Assembly (NCBI GenBank): GCA_006384855.1
Contig: VCJN01000206.1
Location: 1 to 64,000 of the forward strand
Direction: 5' to 3'
Length of the DNA stretch: 64,000 nucleotides
From: Tetraselmis striata
Lineage: Eukaryota; Chlorophyta; Chlorodendrophyceae; Chlorodendrales; Chlorodendraceae
The notes beneath the pieces are model-generated. The model did not search any database, was not told the DNA's origin, and saw only the letters and a program-made list of their open reading frames with translations. Below are positions 1-9,649 of this stretch, piece after piece (position 1 is the first letter of the stretch; the number at the start of each line of letters is the position of its first letter). The translations under genes were made by a program, and so were the position numbers.

Positions 1-1
1 G

Positions 2-2035
2 CCCCCTGTACCCAGCAGCGCCTCGCTTGTCAACGGGGACCGCCACGGCGTGCCGCTAGCCGAGTTTTTCCTCGTCCTGGCCGCGTTCTACATGACGGCC
101 GACTTAGCTGTCAAGCTCGCCGGCGTCTGGCTCGACATCGCCGCCAAGTGGGTCATCATCGGGCGCCGCGTCGCGGGGCCGCACCCCTTCGACAAGTCGT
201 CCTACAGCCAGCGCTGGCACTTTTACCTGTCCTTCCACGGCTTTTCCAAGGCTATGCTCGAGCGCTGGGTGGGGACATCCATGGTGCCCTGGTACTTCCG
301 CCAGCTGGGCTGCACCATCGGCAAGAACGTCTGCTTCCTGCAGGTGCGAATGTGTACACCCTGGCTGCGGCTCAAAATGTGATAATTATTCGAATAATAG
401 TTACTATGTACTTTTATGTTGTTATAACGGGTTACCTGTATGTATAATTACCCTCACCGGTATGCGGTGGCACAGTCGAGCAGAAGAGAGAGAAAATGGG
501 CTGTTCGGGGGGTGGGGCTGACAGGCCGCCTCTGTGTTCCTACTATGAGATTCACTGCATTTACTACTTTGTGTCATAATATTGTATACCGTCAAATATA
601 TTTCTCTGAGAATCCGCTGTACGCTGCTCATTGACACGTGCTAGTTCATTCCGCGAACAGTCTTGCCTCGGCCCTACACTGTCTAGCATCCCTCCCACCT
701 CGACCTATCTACTCACGCATGCGCATCTAGCTCGCCTGCTCTCTTGCTCACAAGCGAGTTGGTTCTGTGCTTCTTGCGGCGTTGTTGGGATTTTTACAAG
801 GCAAGCAGTATTTCATATATGTTATACACACACATACCTATATGTATATATGTATATATATTTCATACATCATATGTATGTATACATATATGTACACATC
901 TTTATATATATATCTATATCTACATTTCTATATCAATACATACATAGATAGAAGGATATACACATATATGCAAGTAGCGTAGGGGTTTTTAACGGCTACC
1001 CGTAATACGCTATACGCACGCCAATATGTGGCTCCCATGGTACCAGGTTGTACAGTTGATTTATATTCATCAATCAATCGGTTTACATATCACTGCTGGT
1101 GCAGTGTATGTACACTTTCGTTAAAAAAGTGTACCTTCACGAATCGATTCGGGAATACGGTTTGAGCAATGCACGGATTCGGCTGCACAGCTACACGAGA
1201 TATGGCGGTGGTAGCACGACTAGGTGGTGTTTCAATATTGTATGACAGGTCGGCACAGCTCCACCTGAGGCTGAGATACAGAATAGCCCGCGAAAGATTT
1301 TACATCCGGGCTGTTACAGATTCTATTTACACTCCAATAAACCCCAATGATTGTGTCCATTTCTCTCCGGCTGATGCCCTGCCATCTTTCAGCCCGCCAC
1401 CAGCCCGCCTCACCACATGCCGCCTTTGCCGCCCTCTGATGCTGAGCGTCCGACTGGCGGCCCGCTGCACAGGGCGTCACCCCCATGTTCAGCCGCGAAC
1501 CGGACCTGACTACCATTGGCGACAACGTCTGCGTGAACCTCTCCATCATCCGCTGCCACAGCAACGCGCTGGGCATCTTTGAGCTGCAGCCCTGCGTCCT
1601 GGGCCACAACGTCACCCTCCGCAGCGGCGCGGTCGTGCAAGGCGGCGCCAGACTACAGGACAACTCGGTCATGCTGGAGAGGACTCTGGCCATGCCCGGT
1701 GAAATTGTGCGCCAAAGCCTGCTCCGCCCGCCCCTGACTCGCCTGCTTGACACGCGGTTTTTTCACCTAGAAGTGAGCCCTTTTGATTGTGTTCGAGCGT
1801 GTTTCGTTGCTCCCGCACACGAGGTGATCGTAATGTTGTACTGTGCCTGCTGCAGGTCAACTCGGGGATGGCAATGCAGGGCTGGCCTGCCGACGTAATG
1901 GTGCCGGCTCGCATCCGCCAGCATTCGCGCGCCGCAGCGGCTCCCCGTGGCAGCCACGACCCCCTCACGACGCCACTGCTGGGCCCAGCGGATGCGGCTG
2001 GCCAGCACCCCTCTGCAGGCGGCTCGCTGGTCTGA
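2..2035 (+). CDS. 3' end of an NRPS-like / Pls-type protein: membrane segment plus left-handed beta-helix C-terminus (partial gene)
   Basis: Three exons are visible: 2-343 (open at the window edge), 1473-1706 and 1856-2035; both introns are GT-AG and phase 0. The first exon encodes a hydrophobic membrane stretch (about 50-150) followed by W-x-G-T-x-x-x-x-W-Y-x-R-x-L-G-C-x-I-G-x-N-V, the hallmark that leads into the hexapeptide-repeat domain of Pls/NRPS-like adenylating proteins. The second exon continues with I-G-D-N-V, L-G-H-N-V and repeated small-hydrophobic triads typical of left-handed beta-helix acyltransferase-like domains. The third ends with a G-x-x-M-Q-G-W-P-A motif and a low-complexity tail. 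The adenylation and carrier domains would lie upstream, outside the window. In this family the C-terminal part is membrane-bound and its acyl substrate is usually unknown. Intron 1 (1.1 kb) holds AT-rich TATG/TACA simple repeats at about 820-980. No TGTAA signal was found near the stop. Confidence 0.7.
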
Positions 2036-2639
2036 AGCAGTTGAAGCGGGAGACCATGCTAGTAGTGCACCTGGACCAACTCTACGCTATTCACTCTTGA
2101 GCCGCATGTGTTCCGGCTCGCTTGCTGGGTCGCCTGGATTGTTTTCGGTGGCGCTTTCCTTCTTGTGATATATTTTATGATGACAAGTTTAAGCGTTGGG
2201 CTTTGACCCACGATGCCTGCCATTTCGGCGCGGGGGGTACAGTTTTCAGTGAGCGCGGGTGTTTATTGCGTCTCAGCTGTCTCCACATTCTGAACAACAC
2301 CGCGGACTGCAGCCTGGATACGGGATAGATGTGCTGTGACTGGTGCTTTCATCCCCTTCGAAAAGTAGCTCGTGCAGCTGCGCGAGAAATTTCCCCGACG
2401 ATTAAGACGGTTGAACAATGGCAACCGAGCCAATGAGCTACCCAATGAGCTACCGAACCATCGCCAGATTCCCCTCTCGGGTTGCCATCATGCAGACAAG
2501 CAGGACAGTTCCCGGCTGCGGGACCGCACACCCAATCAGCTCAGCAGCACGCTTACCCTGCCGCCTCGCCCCGCCACCATCGAGGTATGCCCATTGAGTG
2601 AATTATGCGTGTCTGAGTAGCATCGTCTCCCGTCCGTGC

Positions 2640-3110
2640 ACCCCGTAACAATTCAGTAGCGACTGTTGGTGCCTCGAACTCCATCGTACTGTGCCGTCCC
2701 GCCTCAGCATACCGTAGTATGCATTTATTTATAATCTCAGTAGATTATTCTTAAAAAACGAATATCCGGATCTTCCGATGACGAAGGCGGCGACATCACG
2801 CGCAATCGCAATTGCTACGGTCCTTTCATTTCCATTTGCCTGATCGCCGAACAATAATTACTAACCTAGAACGTTACATGGCCATTACGTGAACGATGCG
2901 TGAGCATCGTCTCCGGTGTGAGCATCCCGCCACAATTCAGTAGTGTGCCCCCAACTCCATATCGCACTCTGCCGTCCCGCCTCAGCAGACCGTAGTAGGC
3001 AGCGATAATTTAAGATTATTGAAAAACGAATATTCGGATCTTCCGATGACGAAGGTTGCGCTCGCCGCCGACATAACGCGCGATATCGTAATTGCCACAG
3101 TCCCTTGATT
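2640..3110. repeat. Diverged tandem duplication, unit about 270 bp
   Basis: Two blocks, about 2640-2870 and 2920-3110, share several colinear segments, including CGGATCTTCCGATGACGAAG at about 2768 and about 3036, and a GCCGTCCCGCCTCAGCA block at about 2694 and 2973. The copies differ by substitutions and small indels. No coding potential is seen. Confidence 0.7.
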
Positions 3111-3360
3111 TACTCCATTTGTGTGCCAAAGAATCCTAACATTGCATGGCGATGAAAATCCGGGATTTCATTTCCAGCTGACACACGTGCTGATGTTTTT
3201 GGCATTATTTGCCCTGCCATCCAGCAGCATGTATTAAGCTCAACACGTGTCCCTGAGACCAGGCCATCGCTTGCATTGTATTTGGTCATGCCGCCATCGC
3301 CGCTGCTGGGGCTTTGCATGGCTGAAAGGACGCATCGTTGCATTGCGTTCACAGATCAAT

Positions 3361-3448
3361 GTATATGTGTGTGTGTGTGTATGTGTGTGTGTGTGTATAG
3401 TATATATATACACACATACACACCCACACCCCCTCCCCCCCCCCCCCC

Positions 3449-3505
<57 letters not shown>

Positions 3506-3511
3506 ATGTAT

Positions 3512-3598
<87 letters not shown>

Positions 3599-3600
3599 CT
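3361..3600. repeat. Compound microsatellite (GT/TA/C-tract/GA/TA/GT)
   Basis: A run of GT dinucleotides, a TA stretch, a C homopolymer, CA, TA, GA, TA and then a long GT stretch. The apparent long open frames across it on both strands are simple-repeat artefacts. Confidence 0.95.
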
Positions 3601-3761
3601 GTGGTGTATATACACTAACAGCGCCGCTAAGCGCTACCGCGCAACTAAGTATTACATGATGTATCTCCAATCATTTTTGTTGCATCCTGCTGGCAAGTCG
3701 CTCTACATACTGCGGGGAAACGGCGGGAGCGTACGTTGAAGGACTACTACCGGTAGCCAAC

Positions 3762-4130
3762 AATGACAAAGCGTCGGAGCTGCTCGATGAAGCTGAAATG
3801 CATAACAAACCACCACAGAAAGCAAAGTAAAACAGCTGAACTTGGCGTCCAGCCAAGGCGTACACAGTAGGAGCATACCCGCAGCAAACCTTGCCCGGCC
3901 GCAGTGCACTGCGCTGCCATTCAGATTCCGGCACCTCTGCTGCAGCGTCGCCGCCGTCCTCCTCGCCGCCAAAGCCGCCAACGTCAAGCAAAGCAGCGGC
4001 CGCCTCCTCCATGCCAGCGGTGCCGCCCCCACTCTTTCTTCTGCCCTTCTTGGAGGAAGCTGCCCTTCTTGCTGCCGCCGCCCCCGGACTTGATACCTGC
4101 GAGGGCCCCGGCTTGCTCGGCCCACCGGAC
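3762..4130 (-). pseudogene. Duplicated fragment of the CW/PWWP/chromodomain gene (copy of 20983-21351)
   Basis: This stretch is a close copy, in the same orientation, of 20983-21351, which spans the 3' part of the third exon of the large minus-strand chromatin gene and the start of the next intron. Because exon and intron sequence are both copied across the splice donor, it arose from genomic DNA and not from an mRNA. It differs by scattered substitutions and small indels, so it is not a usable exon. Homology stops abruptly after CGGCCCACCGGAC, where a GTGTGG microsatellite and a G tract begin (4131-4240). Confidence 0.85.
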
Positions 4131-4240
4131 GTGTGTGGGTGTGTGGGTGTGTGTGTGCGTCTGTGTGTGGGTGTGTGTCTCTGTCTGTGTCTCTGCGTGT
4201 GTGTCTGTGTGTGAGGGTGGGGGGGGGGGGGGGGGGGGGG
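4131..4240. repeat. GT-rich microsatellite and poly-G tract
   Basis: GTGTGG/GTCTGT simple repeats followed by a G homopolymer at about 4217-4240. It borders the duplicated gene fragment. Confidence 0.9.
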
Positions 4241-4620
4241 AGTGCATCGGCTATTGCAGTCGTATGTTTGCATTGTTACAAGACAGTGCCCGCGACAAGG
4301 AGGGCGGGGAGGCCCCCAGAATCGTGGCATCTGGCTACCGCGAACCTCCTGCGGAGCCCCGGCAGGTGGGCGCCAGCGCGCACCGCACTTTCCTGAGGAG
4401 CACAAACCGGCTCAGCGTGACTCGCCGTGCCAGGGGCCCTTCAAGATGGGATCAAGTCAGTTGGGGAGTCGCACCTCCTCAACAGCTACGCCCGCCCGCC
4501 TACCTCCGTCACCCCCTCTTTCCTTCTCTCCCTTTCCCGCTCTTACTCATGGCTGCGGCAGGGTGTGGCTGAGGACCGAAAGAAGCGCGGGCAATTGATC
4601 TTGCATTTGAGGATATGTGT

Positions 4621-4625
4621 TTACA
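4621..4625 (-). terminator. Candidate TGTAA poly(A) signal of the coiled-coil gene
   Basis: TGTAA on the minus strand 94 bp past the stop codon, the green-algal type of polyadenylation signal. Confidence 0.4.
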
Positions 4626-4718
4626 TTGCGCGGTTATTTACCGCTTACCATCATCGCACGCTTTCAGTAGCCTACCATGGCAGCTATTGTGGGATGAAGC
4701 TTAGTGTATTGGAGGGGT

Positions 4719-5081
4719 TTACTGCCACAGGGGCCGGCCGCTGAAAGCTTCACGAAGGTCGGTGTATCCTAAAGACCCGGAGGATCCGGTGTACTGCGTC
4801 CTGTTCAGGTCTGACATTTCCCGCTCAAGCGCGGTCACGATGGCTTGAAGCTGGCGAAAGTCGCCGGGCGACGGTCCCCGACCCTGAGCTTGGCGCAGCA
4901 TGGCGACGGTTTGCTGCAGTTCTTGCACGGCCTCTCGCAGCTCGCCGACGGACGGGTCAGTGTTCTGCTTCCCTGGTTTGCGCTGGAACAGGTCCATCAA
5001 CTTGCGTGCGACCGGAATGCCGACGTCGTTCAGAATCTCGCAGGCTTGGCGAATTCCAGCCATGATAGCAGTGACGCCCAT
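4719..5081 (-). CDS. Small intronless coiled-coil protein, unrecognised
   Basis: A 120-residue open frame without introns. The N-terminus holds M-A-G-I-R-Q-A-C-E-I-L-N-D and D-L-F-Q-R-K-P-G-K. Residues about 48-95 form a heptad-like stretch (V-x-E-L-R-E-A-V-Q-E-L-Q-Q-T-V-A-M-L-R-Q and L-Q-A-I-V-T-A-L-E-R-E-M) predicting a coiled coil. No signal peptide or membrane segment is seen. A TATAAAT motif lies 195 bp upstream of the start on the same strand (5276-5282) and a TGTAA-type signal lies about 94 bp beyond the stop (4621-4625), so this looks like a complete transcription unit. A second methionine nine residues in, followed by A-G-I-R, could be the real start. Function unknown. The lack of introns contrasts with the large genes here. 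Confidence 0.5.
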   Translation of the reverse strand: MGVTAIMAGIRQACEILNDVGIPVARKLMDLFQRKPGKQNTDPSVGELREAVQELQQTVAMLRQAQGRGPSPGDFRQLQAIVTALEREMSDLNRTQYTGSSGSLGYTDLREAFSGRPLWQ

Positions 5082-5275
5082 GCCGTCGGATCGTAGACAG
5101 ACGCCTCAGTAGGAACAGTCGTACAACGTGTAGATATCGGTGGCAGCGCTTATCCTGCTGCTTTCTGCGCTTGGATGAAGAGGCGCTGTCGCTCTAGAGG
5201 TGACGTGTCGCGGTGTCGGTGAAATGAATTGAGGGAATGGTGACTAGTCAAGTTCTATCTTCGCCAGTGGCCTCC

Positions 5276-5282
5276 ATTTATA
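5276..5282 (-). promoter_or_regulatory. Candidate TATA box (TATAAAT) for the coiled-coil gene
   Basis: TATAAATGG on the minus strand, 195 bp upstream of the ATG at 5081. Its position suits a 5' UTR of about 160 bases. Confidence 0.4.
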
Positions 5283-6120
5283 GCGGGTGTGGGGGCGTCA
5301 AACTTTTGCGGCCGGGCAGCCCGTTGCCCCACCGCGAGGCGGTCGACGACATGACCCGTCGCGCCCACTACCTGTACCGGTACTCCGCGGCCTGGCTGTA
5401 TGCTTCGGGCCAGGAGTAGTTCCAAAGTTCCTTAGTTGAAAGCACATCACGCCCTGGGCCGCGCGCGTTCTGGTCGACCACGTGCGGCCATTGGGAAAGC
5501 AGCGAAGCGTAACAGTACTGGTAGCAGTAGCAAATGCTGTGCTGTGCCCGGTTAAGTATTTCCCGCGCAAAAATACCCAGTATCGATACCAGCGGTGGTC
5601 GCTGTTATTATAAGGATTGTGTAGTCGCTGCTTTAAATATTTTGCCGATATCGACGACTGACTACGCGACTACTACTGTAAAACTGGCACGAAAGGGGAC
5701 GATAGTACGGGTAGTGGATGTTACCTATTGCCTATTCGGGTGGTTTCTTGATCGCCTTTTCCAGCTAGCTCATGTAACGATTAATAGTACGGGTAGCTCT
5801 GCTGTGCCGCGGGCCGTCATGAAAATCATTGCTGAGCTCAGCATAGCACCGCAGTAGTCGTACGAGTGTCTCATACCGGTCATGCCGGTACGATCGCGCC
5901 CACGGCGGCACGCTTATTCCTGAAACGAGTAGTAGTCGACGACAGGGGGCTCAACCAACGAGTCGGGATATTACGCGCCCACCACACTGTCGCCCCCGCC
6001 CCCCGCAGCAAATAAAAGCTGCTAGACAGCTCGAACTGCCTTGGAAGCTCATCAGAACCACCCAGCGCTCGCCACTACTAATTTTGTACTCCTAACCATA
6101 TACGCCTCTCGAGTCTCAAC
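5283..6120. other. Intergenic region
   Basis: No supported gene. It separates two divergent small genes. The distal part (6011-6018, AATAAAAG) may be a weak TATA element for the zinc-finger gene, 110 bp upstream of its ATG. Confidence 0.5.
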
Positions 6121-6327
6121 ATGATTGTCGACTGGGACCCGTGCGAGCACTGCGACGGTGGCACGTACACGAAGACGGCCGACTGCAACAAGTGCAACGG
6201 AAGCGGGCGCTTCAACAACAGGACCAAGTGCAGACGTTGTGATGGTGAAGGCCAAGTGTACTTCACAAGGACGTGCCGAAAGTGTAATGGTATGGGGCAG
6301 GTGGCCTCAGGATTTTGGTGCAACTAG
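6121..6327 (+). CDS. Small DnaJ-type zinc-finger protein (four C-x-x-C-x-G-x-G-like motifs)
   Basis: A 68-residue intronless frame made almost entirely of a DnaJ cysteine-rich domain: C-E-H-C-D-G-G, C-N-K-C-N-G-S-G, C-R-R-C-D-G-E-G and C-R-K-C-N-G-M-G, spaced as in the two-zinc fold of DnaJ, and ending G-F-W-C-N. There is no J domain, so it cannot act as a full Hsp40; family relatives with only this domain (for example plant BSD2-like proteins) work as thiol/disulfide or chaperone factors. No clear transit peptide is seen, so the compartment is unknown. Two TGTAA motifs (6418-6422 and 6431-6435) lie about 90-105 bp past the stop. Confidence 0.7.
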   Translation: MIVDWDPCEHCDGGTYTKTADCNKCNGSGRFNNRTKCRRCDGEGQVYFTRTCRKCNGMGQVASGFWCN

Positions 6328-6417
6328 ATTCCTCGGCTGGCCTCGGATTCTAGCGGTGCTACTTCGGAGCACCGCGTAGTGCCCATCGCCCCCGCGTGCC
6401 AGCAATACTTCCTATGA

Positions 6418-6435
6418 TGTAAATATCGTGTGTAA
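6418..6435 (+). terminator. Paired TGTAA poly(A) signals
   Basis: TGTAAAT and TGTAAAC lie 13 bases apart, about 90-105 bp after the stop of the zinc-finger gene. Confidence 0.5.
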
Positions 6436-7497
6436 ACAATGATCATGTACAGAAAGCGTCGACCATGCAGTCTCCCGACTCGCTGCTCAAGTATGTATAG
6501 ACAGTATCACAATACTGAAACTGCTGCTCTAACAAAAAGTTATTTTATTATATATTCGGCTTTTGTCTTCGAAAACTAAAAGCCGTGTAGTCCAAGAGAC
6601 AGGGCCAAACGCGGGCTGTAAGCGCCCATGCGACATTGCGGCATGCTGCGCATCGCCTCGCTGGGAACGGCAGCTTTGAATGAACCGTCGCTTTTTCGTT
6701 ATTCAACTTATGCCCCGCCGCCGTCTAAGAATGTGAGGCGGCACTTACACAAAAGACTTACCGGCGCAGTTTTGTATTTCGTCGGGCGCGGAGTGTATCT
6801 CTGCGATGTGAACTTATTACGTGGCCGCATGGCGGCCCAGAGAATCCCGCCTCAATGCCAAAGTCTAAAAAAAACCCTGCTAAATAATGTATCGTCAGCG
6901 GTCACTTTTTATCGAAGTACGTGCAGGTGTAAAGACTTGTCTGCCACATGCATTGCGCCATCAGTGCCATAGCACAAGGCTGGGCTTCCCAAGCATGTTT
7001 GCCATGGGTCGTCAATGCGTTGCCATTTACACGCGTACTGCGCAATGAATTATGATGGAACCAAACGATGGTGGAGCCGCTACAATTGCAATATAGCGCC
7101 GGACCGCCCCCATGCTGTATGTAATCATGACAACGCAGTCCAGCAAACATGTGCCCTAGATGCATCGTTCTTGTACCGCCCATGGCTCGGCGATGAGGCA
7201 ATAATGTGCCAAAAGGAGGGGAGGGGGGGGGGGGGGGGGGCAATGCGCTGGGGGTATACATAGTGAACACTGTCTATCATCAACATAGATAGATGATGGC
7301 TGAGCATCCACATGTACACTCATGCATTCAGCGACGACAAGCACCGGCCGTCAATGCGGGGTTCCAAGCACGCTGAACATCACAAGGTTGAATCACAGAT
7401 ATGTAGCAGCTACTAACACGAGACAGTTTGACATGATTCTGGGCGCAGTTATATTACCAGCGGAGTCATAGTCACGAAGAACGCCATTCCCGATGGC
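6436..7497. other. Intergenic region with poly-G tract
   Basis: No supported gene. It contains a G-rich run at about 7217-7240. The open frames overlapping it are low-complexity and lack codon bias. Confidence 0.5.
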
Positions 7498-7502
7498 ATG
7501 GT

Positions 7503-7728
7503 TAAACGGCTCAACCGCGGAGGTGATGGTGAGTGGAAGTGCTCGGAGCATCTTACAGTGGGAGCAGCGAGCCGGGCTCGAGCTGCGGGGACTGTGGACA
7601 GGAAGAGAGTGAAAGCAGAGCCCCCGGCGGGCCGGGAGACAGGCACGCGCGCGCAAAGGCGCGCGGGACATGTGCCCGGCCGGTGCTAGGGTATCGGCCG
7701 GTGCTAGGGTATCGGGCAGATTCCAACA
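7503..7728. repeat. Left terminal direct repeat (226 bp)
   Basis: Begins TAAACGGCTC and ends GATTCCAACA. It matches 8896-9121 throughout. Confidence 0.85.
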
Positions 7729-8593
7729 GCCCCCCTCAATTGTACACAGGGGTCATCTCCGCTTGACCGCTGTGTGCAATTGGAACAATATTCGGAATCT
7801 GGCGCTAATACTACAGTACTGAACAGCAGCAGTAATTAATAGCGACTACTCTATACATCCTTGATAGCTTCCGGGCAACGCGCTTCCGCGTGCACTGCTC
7901 CATGCTGTACTGTCGCCCCACTGTGGAGCTGGCGAGCCGGAGCTGGCTGGTGATGAGGCCGCGAGGGCGTCATCCTCGTGCCCTGTGCGATGCCGGACAG
8001 TGCGCTCCGCAAGATGCTTCTGGCAGCCTCTCCGCGAGCGGGGGGGCTGCTGAGCACGAGCTGCTGGTAGCCAACGCGCAGGCGGGGCGGCACGGGGCGG
8101 GCTGCTCGTAGCTGAGCTGCTGGCACCCAGTAGCAGTGCTGCCTCGCAGTTGCTAGCCCCATACGCGCGGTCGGCGAGTAGCCAGCACCACCACAATGGT
8201 CGTTCACTCCGTCGAAGGTGGCAGGCAGGACGTGATAGGCGGGACCTGGGTAGGTAGGCGCCTGGGCGGTTCGCGTGTGGTTCTCGCTGCGCCGATCTTG
8301 GATGGCTGGGAAACGACGCGCTCCGCTGAAACGCTCCACTGCGTTATCGCTGTCCGGGGTCCAAGGCTCCGCACAGCAGCTCCGCGACGGTCGTCCGGCG
8401 GTCCCTCCAGTAAGCAAAAGCCACCAGCGGGCTCGCAGGTCGTTTCGCCGTATGCCTCCGGTATTGCTAGTGGAACCACGACGTGTGACTGCCTGGCTCG
8501 ACGCAAGGTGTGTTCTCGAAGTCTATTTTTGAAGTTTGAATCTAAAAGCTAAGTACAGCAGTGGTTCGACAAAGTCCCGGGGACTTGTCTGTT

Positions 8594-8711
8594 GAGCGCA
8601 GCCCCGGAGGCTGGCTCTCTCGGGCCGGTAGGCGGAATCCCGATACGGTATGTTGAGCGCAGCCCCGGAGGCTGGCTCACTCGGGCCGGTAGGCGGAACC
8701 CCGATACGGTG
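8594..8711. repeat. Tandem 60-bp duplication inside the small LTR element
   Basis: Two adjacent units beginning TTGAGCGCAGCCCCGGAGGC, with a few differences. Confidence 0.85.
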
Positions 8712-8895
8712 TCGGGAGGGTTGTGTACTGGCCCCGGAGGCTCAGCGTGCATCCCTCGCCCCTTGCGGGCTAGTTTTCGGCGCCCTTGTGGCAGCCGCCT
8801 CGGCCGTTTTTCGAACGACTCCGGACGTGCGCCGAACGCACGGACTTCTCCCTGTACCCCGCTCGCGCCCACGTGACGTGTGAGGGCCCATAACC

Positions 8896-9121
8896 TAAAC
8901 GGCTCAACCGCGGAGGTGATGGTGAGTGGAAGTGCTCGGAGCATCTTACAGTGGGAGCAGCGAGCCGGGCTCGAGCTGCGGGGACTGTGGACAGGAAGAG
9001 AGTGAAAGCAGAGCCCCCGGCGGGCCGGGAGACAGGCACGCGCGCGCAAAGGCGCGCGGGACATGTGCCCGGCCGGTGCTAGGGTATCGGCCGGTGCTAG
9101 GGTATCGGGCAGATTCCAACA
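8896..9121. repeat. Right terminal direct repeat (226 bp)
   Basis: Matches 7503-7728 and is followed directly by the ATGGT target duplication. Confidence 0.85.
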
Positions 9122-9126
9122 ATGGT

Positions 9127-9649
9127 AGGTACGGCCCTGGCATGGCATAGTTGTGAATACCAGCCTCCGTGCCATAGGTGGTTGTGGACCAGTGTATTAG
9201 TGCAAGGTCCAGCTGAAGATCAATCGACGACTCAACTGGGTGATGGTGAGTGGCGGGGCGGGCTCATAATTGCGTGCGGGTGCGTTTGGGGGGAAAGGGG
9301 GGATGGATAGGGCTTCTTGGCTGTGGCCATCGTCGTCGCATGTTTGAATCATTACATGCCGGGGCCCGCAAGAGGCAGCACGCGGGCGTCCCGCACCGAA
9401 GTGCACTCCATCGACCATCACACTCCCAGGACAGGGGATGTCTTCGCACCTCCCCCCCCAGGTGCGCAGCAGCCGGCAGCAAGCTCCCCCCAGAGGAGCG
9501 AGCCGGCGCAGCGTGGCGGCCCACTGTGTGAGAGATTAGATGTCCCTCAAGGCGGGAGTCGCGGCAATGCGGCCGCCGTGGTTGCAGCCGAGGGGTTTCG
9601 AGGCGGCGTTGCTTCACCCGCCTCGGCTGCTCTCTCCCCCCGCCCTGGC
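9127..9649. other. 3' flank of the large chromatin gene
   Basis: No gene is seen. A TGTAA motif on the minus strand (9352-9356), 294 bp beyond the stop at 9650, is a possible poly(A) signal for the gene to the right. Confidence 0.4.
9352..9356 (-). terminator. Candidate TGTAA poly(A) signal of the chromatin gene
   Basis: First TGTAA found beyond the stop at 9650, at a distance of 294 bp. Distance is longer than for other genes here. Confidence 0.25.

Larger units (their letters stand above)
7503..9121. mobile_element. Small LTR-type element (TRIM/LARD-like) with 226-bp terminal direct repeats and 5-bp target duplication
   Basis: Terminal direct repeats at 7503-7728 and 8896-9121 are both 226 bp and appear identical by eye. 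They are flanked by ATGGT on both sides (7498-7502 and 9122-9126), a target-site duplication. The 1.17-kb interior encodes nothing recognisable and holds a 60-bp tandem duplication at about 8594-8711. Each terminal repeat carries an internal tandem GGCCGGTGCTAGGGTATC. Structure and size fit a terminal-repeat retrotransposon in miniature that depends on proteins from elsewhere. Identical repeats imply a recent insertion. Orientation is not clear because neither a primer-binding site nor a purine tract is obvious. Confidence 0.75.

Noticed and set aside
3361-3600. CRISPR-like array
   Set aside because: Only simple sequence repeats; no unique spacers between identical units anywhere in the window.
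3240-3740. Long open frames of C-V-C-V or T-H-T-H repeats on both strands
   Set aside because: They are translations of GT/CA and TA microsatellites, with no non-repetitive coding sequence.
7851-8417. 188-codon minus-strand frame inside the small LTR element
   Set aside because: No domain, GC-driven composition, and overlapping long frames on the other strand; likely chance.
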